DNA of 64,000 nt from Saxidomus purpurata (lineage: Eukaryota > Mollusca > Bivalvia > Venerida > Veneridae). The position numbers and the translations under genes were made by a program. Positions 50,901 through 59,900 of this stretch are shown one piece after another; position 1 is the stretch's first letter; every line of letters begins with the position of its first letter. The stretch spans positions 11,417,007 to 11,481,006 of the forward strand of contig JAFMSR010000007.1 in assembly GCA_022818135.1 (NCBI GenBank), written 5' to 3'. The notes beneath the pieces were generated by a model. The model made no database searches. It saw nothing but the letters and a program-made list of their open reading frames with translations, and had not been told where the DNA came from.

Positions 50901-53900
50901 CTCCCACCCGAGACAAAAGCTCGTTTTTCTAAATAAAAAGGCTGGTGACCTATCATTTTTAAATTAGTTTTCAATAAAGTGATGTTTGAACAATCCTTCT
51001 GCAAAAAATTAAGAAATTCTCAGTGCTTGAACATTAAGAAAAAAAACTTTGAAAAATGACTACAAATTTTACATATTTTTTTACAGAAACTATTTTCTCT
51101 TTATGGGTTTTTTTCAGTTTGCATACATTTTGAAATCTCAATGCATGTAGTTTCTTGAAATAGGATCAATTGCTTAACATTTTAAATAAAAAACAATGGT
51201 GAGTTGCCAAATTTAGAGTTTTAATTATTGATAAACATGAGATAGGGGTCATTTTCACTGCTTTCGGGGTATACTACAAAAAGTGTCCATTACTTCTAAA
51301 TAAGGCTGGTGATGTACCTTTTTTATTTTATACTCTGACTTAGCAGGTATTACCCTAACAACAAACAAAATTTCATAAAATTCTCATTGCTTGAAAAAAA
51401 TGATGAAACTGTAGCGATCGTCTTTAAGCAATATTCTAGAATGTTTATTTCAAGATCATTGAGACAAGTTAAAAGGAATACTGGTAACATGTAAAACACA
51501 AAGCAAAGACTGATTTAATGAAATTGTATCTCCTTAACATATATTGCACTCGTAAAGATTTCAGTAAGGACAATGAATACATTAATACTCACAGCTACGT
51601 TAGCAGCCGCACTCTGTATCTGATGAGGTACCGATGATGCTTTCTTGGCTGCTGCCATTGCTTGTTGGTCCAAAAGTTCCCATGATTTCTGCCGGATAGG
51701 TCCTCCACTAGATGGCGGGGACTGTGACTGACCCCCGCCAGCTGTTGTTGTGGCAGGTGTTGGTGGGGTCGGCGTTGATGGCACAGGAGTCTGTGGAGCA
51801 GCAGGTGAGGCTGGGGTTGGGGGTGGGGTAGCAGCAACACTGGCAGTAGAACTGGATGAAGCTGTTGTGGAGACTGAACTGGAGCTATGAGCCTGTGATA
51901 TACCTGTAGCTGATGGCATTGTCCCGTTACTTGTTGTTGCCACGGAAACACTAGACTGGGCTGAGGTCATACCTATGTCATTCACAAAACTTCTAGTAAT
52001 GTCTTTGTAAAAATGCATTCTATTACTTTGAATGAAGTCTTTAATTAAAAATAGTCTGTAAATCTTATTATTTGTAAGCACAAAAATTGTATATGAATGA
52101 AAATGTTAGTCTTTTGTATATTCCTCTTCAAACGAAATGTTTTCAATACCTTACAAACCATATCTTGTGAAAAAACTTAATTTCGTTAACAAAATGTTGC
52201 CATTTTCATTAAAGCCTAATAGTAGAGCAGCAAAGGTCTGAAAAGTGGCTTATTTAAGGAGAAAGGTTGCACAAAAAAGTAACAAGCTGAGTTATATACC
52301 AAAATGTTTGGGAGACATTGTAGTTTATTGTACAGTAGGTAAGAGTTGCCGACCTTGGGTGGAAAGTTGGAAAAGGTCAAGGTCAAGGTCAAATTCAATA
52401 CCAAAATAAAGAAATACCTTACTTTACTTAAATGTTAATAGTGTTTTAAACGCACATGGAATGGTAAACTATTTGACTTAACATGATACCTCAATATCAA
52501 GGCTACAAATCTGCTTCCAACTTTTAGTCTGCTAAGGTTTAGGTCAATGTCATTTCAAGGTCAAATACTAAAAAATCGCTAAAAAATATCTTTCTACCAA
52601 ATATCAAATCTGTTAACTTGTATAAACGATTGTAAAACACATATCTTTACTCATTTACATAAGTATAGGGTTATATCCATTGAAATGAAAGTAATTTTGT
52701 AAAAATAAATGTTAATATGGATGAGTATAATTGAAATTACCCCACCCACCATCCTAAAATCTTTCATTTGCGCTTGCTGCATCTACAATCAACATACAAT
52801 ACGACAGTGTTTTTGTTATAAATATTACTGGAAACAGTTTAACAAATAACATTTTTTTCTAAAACTACTGTTTTAACTCTTTTGTACTAAATTGGATTAG
52901 CATGGGTCAAGGTCAAGGTCATTTCAAGGTCAAATAGTTAAAAATCACCAAAAAATAAGCTTTCTACCAAATATCAAAGCTGATACATTTTATAAATGAT
53001 GTTTAAACACATATCTTTAAATTTTAACATAAGTAAAGGTTTATATCCGTTGAAATGAAAGCAATTAGGTAAAAATAAATGTTTATATGGTTAGTATAAC
53101 TGAAATTACCCCACCCACCACCCTTAAATATGTAAGTTGGGGTTGCTGCATTTACAATCCAAAAACAATACGACAGTGTTTTTGTTATAAATATTACTGG
53201 AAACTTTTTAACTGATTACATTTTTTCTAAAACTACTGCTTTAGACCTTGTACTAAATTGGAACAGCAGAGGTCAATGTCAATGTCATTTCAAGGTCAAG
53301 ATTACCTAAAATTCATAAAAATCATTAAACATTATACATAGCATTACTTATAATACATACAACTTATTTTTCTACTTAATGGCACGTCTATATAGCACAA
53401 GCATGTACCAAATTATCTTTGAATGAAAAAGAACTTGAACAATAGACATTTTACATAGATAATGTTATGTAGTTAGGGTACTTAATATTTTTCAGCAACA
53501 TTTTGCTATATGTGTTGGTTATTTCAGTATGAACATAAACACACTGATAAAACTGACCATACGCAGTAAGCTTATTTGAGATTGAGTATATGTACATGTT
53601 ATCAAGATATATTCTTAAAGTAAATATAGCTAACTACCATATGAAAGTACATGTACTTATCATGTACGTTTACCCCACCCACCATGTTAATGTAAGCTTT
53701 CTTCTTGCAATGCCAGCCCATATTGCATACATAATATTATGAAAACTAAATGTCTTAACAGAGTTTCTGCAGTAACTGTTATAATTTTTTATCTAAAGTT
53801 ATTTCTGAAGTCATAACAATTTTCAATTTCATTATTAAATAAGTCGATACGAGTGTTTACAGTGTATTTAAGTAAAATTATACTAAAACTGAAATGCCCA

Positions 53901-56900
53901 TCATTGCTTATTAAAACATACAACGCATGTCATGATCCCAATGATAATAGTATCAAGGTCAAGGATGTCTGATGATGGTAGACAAATTTTAAAAGCTCAA
54001 GACAATACATTGCTTCAATGGTAATAGTACATTGTACATGTACCAAGGTCAAGGATGCCTGACGATGAACAAATTTCAAAAGCTCAAGACAATACATTGT
54101 CGTCAGAGTTAATACATGGAACTGGTAGACAAAATAAAAGCAAATTCCTGAAAGTCTTTACAAGGACAGTAAGCTACTAGGGAGTCAATTTGTTTATTAC
54201 TTTAATACTAAACAAACCATGAAAACAGTGCCCTACATGTCCATGTACAAACTAAATATTAAATTATTTTCGACTAGTTAATAACTAAACCTACTTACAG
54301 GTATAAGTTTGCACTATACATGTGTTATGGTGCATGTACAATACATTTTTCTTATCTGCACAAATTAATGATATTTACTTTCACCACCCTCTCGAAGCAG
54401 ACAGAAATGAAACTGAAGAAACAACAAAAGGCTAAAATGCTTAGCTCAAAGATGTGATGTAGAACTGCAAAATTAGGAATGTTCTGTGACAACAGGTATG
54501 AAGGTACTAATGGAAATGTTTTCCATGCAAAAGCAATGCCTGACAAGCTTCAGAAAAAGTAAGATGTTGTATACAATCCCATTCTATTATTAGCCCAGCC
54601 TACCAATTATGAATCCGTGTATAAGACTCTTAAGCGTTGTAAGGAGCAATTGAGTGCTCTGGATCAAGATTTTTGTCCAATAGCATTCGATATGGGTTTG
54701 CAGTAGAGATTATATAATCGTGACAAGGTCTTATGAATATGGTGTGTGGCGTCATTCTTTTAGATCGGGAATGCACTTGCTTATGCGTGTATTTGCAGGT
54801 AAAGGGTACGTTTAAAGTGATCTGGGTCTCAAATTGTGCTGCTCTCAGATTTTGTTGGTGTTTTCTCCCGTAACAGCTGATCAAATTCTCGTTGGTAAAT
54901 ATTTTAGAAGAGGCCACCGTGCTTTTTTATGATTGACAGTGTTCTATAATTACGCTGTCTTCTCCATTTTCGAATCTGGTGTGCATCTTCTCTGACAATC
55001 CATCCCAGCTTGACCTAGACAATGCAACAGTCTTTAATGCCTTTGTTAGATGAGTTCAGTGCTCAAGGGCGGGACGCATCACCAACGTTTGCCTTTTGGG
55101 ACAATTACCTTTATAACATTTAAACATCATTCAAATTATATCTAAATGCATCTAGGCATACCCTCTTTGATGTGTATGAAACAGTCGGTCTCTGTTTTTA
55201 TCATTTTATCTTTGCATCAAGCAGAACAATATATGCATGAAATATGTGCTATTTTGTATTGAAAATACAAAGACTACCTAATATTGTCCACAACAGTTAC
55301 TTACGCAAAGTCAATTTAACTGATATATTACTGGTTTGAAGAAACTGGGGAAAAAACGTTAAAGCAAACGGCTTTACTGACAAGCCGTGATTTGGCCGAG
55401 TCTGTGGCTGCAAAATTTTCCAATTGATTAAAATAAGCAGATGATGTTGACCAAACAAGACCACATCATACAGAGTCATTTAGGCAATTTTAAAATGACC
55501 ACTATAGAGCCCTTTTCTTGGCTGGCACCCCTTGCAAGCTGGTGAATATTGCGACTGTAGTTCCTCTTCAAACAGAAAGTTCTCTTCTATATTGTAATAT
55601 CAAAGGCAGAGCTAGTCTTGAAGGGTTTGCTGAAGTTGCTTTGTTGCTCCAAAAGAGAAGATGGGAGCTGTTGGCAGGTATTAAATTTATGCAAAAGGCA
55701 AACCCTAGGTCCATTGACATACCAATTAAGAGATGTGCATTCGTCTCCTGGCTATAAACTCTTTTGTTGTGTAGTAGAAAAGCAGTGTTTGCTGGTGATG
55801 GTTTGGGAGGCAATATCTTCTTTTCCTAAACTAACCGTTGTACAAGAAGAAGCAGATATTATAATGATATTGCATGCTAGGTCTGATCATTGCAAGACAA
55901 CACTATAGTCTGCATATTAGCCCTGATACAGACGTTATGGTGATGCTGATACACCATTTCAACTACATCAGCGCTAAAATGTGTATTTCCAGATAGGCAA
56001 ACACTCCTATAAATACAGTGCTCTATGTCACTTTACTTTGCATTTTTTCTTCCCTGACATCTGGGTAACTTGATTTTATTCTCCCTCAGTATTGTTCTGA
56101 GGGTTGTGACACAACATGCCTTTTCATTGCAATTTGCAAAAAAACAACGCATGAGCTACTGACTGATGTTGTAGGCACATGCAAGGATATGTGCACTGCT
56201 GAGTGTGCATGTGAATCACTGCAACAGAGGCATGTGGCTATGGGGCAAGCATAGACAGCCAGCTGTGTTGTTTTCATGCCATGAATAAAATTGGGATTTC
56301 CGCAACAATGGTAATATGTATTAAAATCAATGATGGTCATTTCTTTTTGGAAGTTTTGCTATACTTTATACTCAAAAAGGCTGTAAAAATTGTATTTCTA
56401 TAACCTGATACTGATTTGTAAATCGTAACATTGAAATTTGGTAGTACTTCATAACGAAAAATAGATACTTGTAACAATTATAACACTTACTGCAGAAACT
56501 ATGTTTACACATGAACATTTTGTTGTATTATAAATGCCATATGGACTAGCATTGCAAGTAGATAGCCTTCATTAACATGGTGGGTGGGGTAAATGTACAT
56601 GTACATGACATGTACATGTACTTTCATATAAAATGTATAATGGTTAGCTGTAGTTACATTGAGAATATCTCTTGATTACATGTACTTATTTTCCATAAGC
56701 TTACTGTGAACAGTCAGTTTTTTAGCTTGTATAATTTATCTTCACATTTAAGTTACCATCACATGTATTAAAAATGTTTTTGAAAAATATTAAGTATCCC
56801 AACTATATGATATTATTTAAATTGTCTATAGTTGATGTTCTTTTTTCACTCAAAGATAATTTGTTACATTCTTGTGCTGTACAACTGAGCCATATAGTAG

Positions 56901-59900
56901 ATAAAAATAAGTTGTTTATATTATAAATGATGCTTTATACAATATATAATACTTTTCATGAATTTTAGGTGATATTGATTTTGGAATGACATTGACCTTG
57001 ACCTCCATTGCTAATCCAATTTAGTACAAAAGAGTCAAAGCAGAAGTTATAGAAAAAATGTTTGTTAAACTGTTTCCTGATATATTTATAACAAAAACAC
57101 TGTCGTATTGTATGTGGATTGTAGATGCAGCAAGCCAAAATGAAAGATTTTAGGATGGTGGGTGGGGTAATTTCAATTATACTCTCACCATACAAACATT
57201 TCAGTTTACTAAATTGCTATCATATCAAGGGATTTAAACCTTTATCTATATTAAAGTGTAAAGATATGTGTTTAAACATCATTTCTACAATTTATTAGAT
57301 TTGATAGTTGGTAAAAGCTTATATTTAGTCTATTTTGACAATTTGACCTTGAAATTATCTTGACCTTGACCTATGCTAATCCAGTTCAGTATCAAAGAGT
57401 CAAAACAGTAGTTTTAGAAAAAATGTTATTTGTTAAACTGTTTCCAGTAATATTTATAACAAATACACTGTCGTATTGTATGTGGATTGTAGATGCAGCC
57501 AACACAAATGAAAGATTTTAGGATGGTGGGTGGGGTAATTTCAATTATACTCATCCATATTAACATTTATTTTTACAAAATTGCTTTCATTTCAATGGAT
57601 ATAATCCTATACTTATGTAAATGAGTAAAGATATGTGTTTTACAATCGTTTATACAAGTAATCAGATTTGATATTTGGTAGAAAGCTTATTTTTAGTGAT
57701 TTTTTAGTATTTGACCTTGAAATGACATTGCCCTTGACCTTTGCAGGCCAAAACTTTTACACATATTTGTAGCCTTGATAGTGAGGTATTATGTTAAATA
57801 AACTATTTTAGCATTCCATGTATATTAAGATTATTATTTTAGAGTCAAATAGTTTACTATACGTTTTTATTTTGGTGTTCAATTTGACCTTGACCTTGAC
57901 CTTTTCCAACTTTCCACCAAAGGTCGGCAACTTTTATTTACTGTTCAATAAACTTCAATGCCTGCTAAACATTTTGGAATATAACTTAGCTTGTTACTTT
58001 TTAGTGCATACTGGACTCAAGTAGCGGTCAAAATGCTGCTCTACTATAATAAAGAATAGTTCTAAAGGTATGAAAAGTTGAGCACTCACCAGGGTTGGCA
58101 GTATTTGACACAGTCTGGGACATCTCGGCACTGAGACTGTCGCTAGAGGGGGAGTCTGTCATCATGTACTGACTTGTACGGTGTTTAAGGTGACATCTAC
58201 TACGTACCTCTTCCGATACAGACACGAGCGCAGCTAGGTAAGGTACAGTCTGAGGATTCACTTCAAACTTGTCCCTACAATGCAAATAGTTGGTTGACTA
58301 TACGATAAGCAGAAAGGATAACCAAATGTCAGAAAAATGGACTAGCATCAAAACCACTAGCTGCTTACAACAAATGTTGAATTGTCCCACAAGTAATCTT
58401 GCCTGTAGTACTGATAACAAATGCAAGAGGTCATGGAGTACTTCATGATTTCAAATATAAAGTAGCTTGAAAAGTAAAGGATATTAAATTAAAAGTTTCG
58501 CATCAACTGTTGTATTACATTAAGGCTTGAGGTTGTAGCTCTTTGAATGGATGCAAGACACTTACTCTAAACAGACAAATACATGTAAAATTTTAGTGAA
58601 ATACTTTAAACAGAGCAGGCATTCTCAAATTTAAGCCTGAAATGAAAATGCTAATGAAAAGTTGCTAATTCATTGATGTTGTCTCAAGTTTAGATATGTA
58701 GAAATAGGTCAAGATATAGTTATTCACCTTCCTAAAGGTTTACTTGTAATAGCCAGAAGATGGTGGAGAACACGTATGGTACGGGAAACTGTAGTCTGGA
58801 TAGGATGGCGGAAACCTGCAACGTAACACACTTTTCAATATACTTACACATTTCAGTGCATATTGTGAAACTATATAATCTGTTTATGACTTTGTGAAAT
58901 GTTGATTCAACTACTCTTGTTTCAAATGTATCACAAAATCTGTCTGAAAGTAATTTAAATATCAAAATACACCATACTGCTAAAGTAAGCCTCTATCGTG
59001 TCTCTGTTTTACTACCTTTTGATGCAATTCATAAAACAGAGAGGCCCATTCAACTACAGATTTCAGACAAGTCTTTGTAAGTATTTAGTTTAAGAAATTT
59101 TAAGTAAAGCTAACCTTTTAGTAAATGCCCAACAAGAGCAAAGTTGAAGTTGGCCTTGAAACTTAGTCCCATGGCATGGTCAAGTTGTTTAAAATGCCAC
59201 TGTAATGGATCCCTGGTTTCCATCATGACCCTCTCCAGTGACTGCAACATAAACATTTCTTGTCATACCATGATTCCAAAACATATAAAAGGAATTTAAA
59301 AATCTTTACTCGTGTTCTCATTAGGAACCGGCCGCCGACCCAAACGGCCGGTTAGAATGACAAAAAGGCCGGTTCAAATTGGCAAAAAAAAAAAAGCCAA
59401 GAACCGGCAAAAAAAAAAGTACCGCAAATTATAAATTGCGCCGCATTTTAAACGAACAGTAAAAGCGCTCCGTGTCCAAGAAAATCGTGTCGTTCGTCAT
59501 GTCTGCTAAAAAGAGGAAAATCAAAGATTTTTTCTCCAAAATATCGAAATCTAGTAGGTGGTTAAAGAATGTATTGGTACTCGTTTCTGTTGAATTGGAT
59601 TTTGTATCTGTTCATTCGTTGTTTTTCCCTTAGTACATAACGGCACCGTTCCCAATAAAAAATAGACATCAAATCTCCCATTTCATGGCTGATAAAATCC
59701 CAAATTAACACTGAAAATTTCCTCAAAAATCGGCAAAAAAAACAGTAATGGATGCTTCCATATTGATGTGATAAACGATAAAAACCAAGTATAAACATGA
59801 GTGATATTCGTACCCAGTTCATTTCGTACTTTTAATGTTTCACACCTAAACAATCATGATAATGATGATTTAAGTGCTGATGATGATGATGAGTGGTAGC

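Larger units (their letters stand above)
52218..58048. mobile_element. About 5.8-kb element with about 1.6-kb inverted arms around a decayed ORF
   Basis: The outer ends tagtagagcagca (left, about 52,220) and tgctgctctacta (right, about 58,046) are inverted, and the whole right arm mirrors the left, for example ccgaccttgggtggaaagtt versus aactttccaccaaaggtcgg, and taccccacccaccat versus atggtgggtggggta. Possible 3-bp TAA duplication at the ends. The element fills most of NF1 intron F-G. Confidence 0.8.

Noticed and set aside
51595..51951. 118-codon Gln/His/Pro-rich ORF on the - strand
   Set aside because: Out-of-frame shadow of NF1 exon G; the frame that continues the NF1 protein and fits both splice phases is the other one.
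52216..52404. Two similar ORFs (52,216-52,404 - strand; 57,818-58,024 + strand) that looked like a duplicated small gene
   Set aside because: They are mirror-image sequences of the two inverted arms, dominated by translated GACCTTGACC repeats; no coding constraint is visible.
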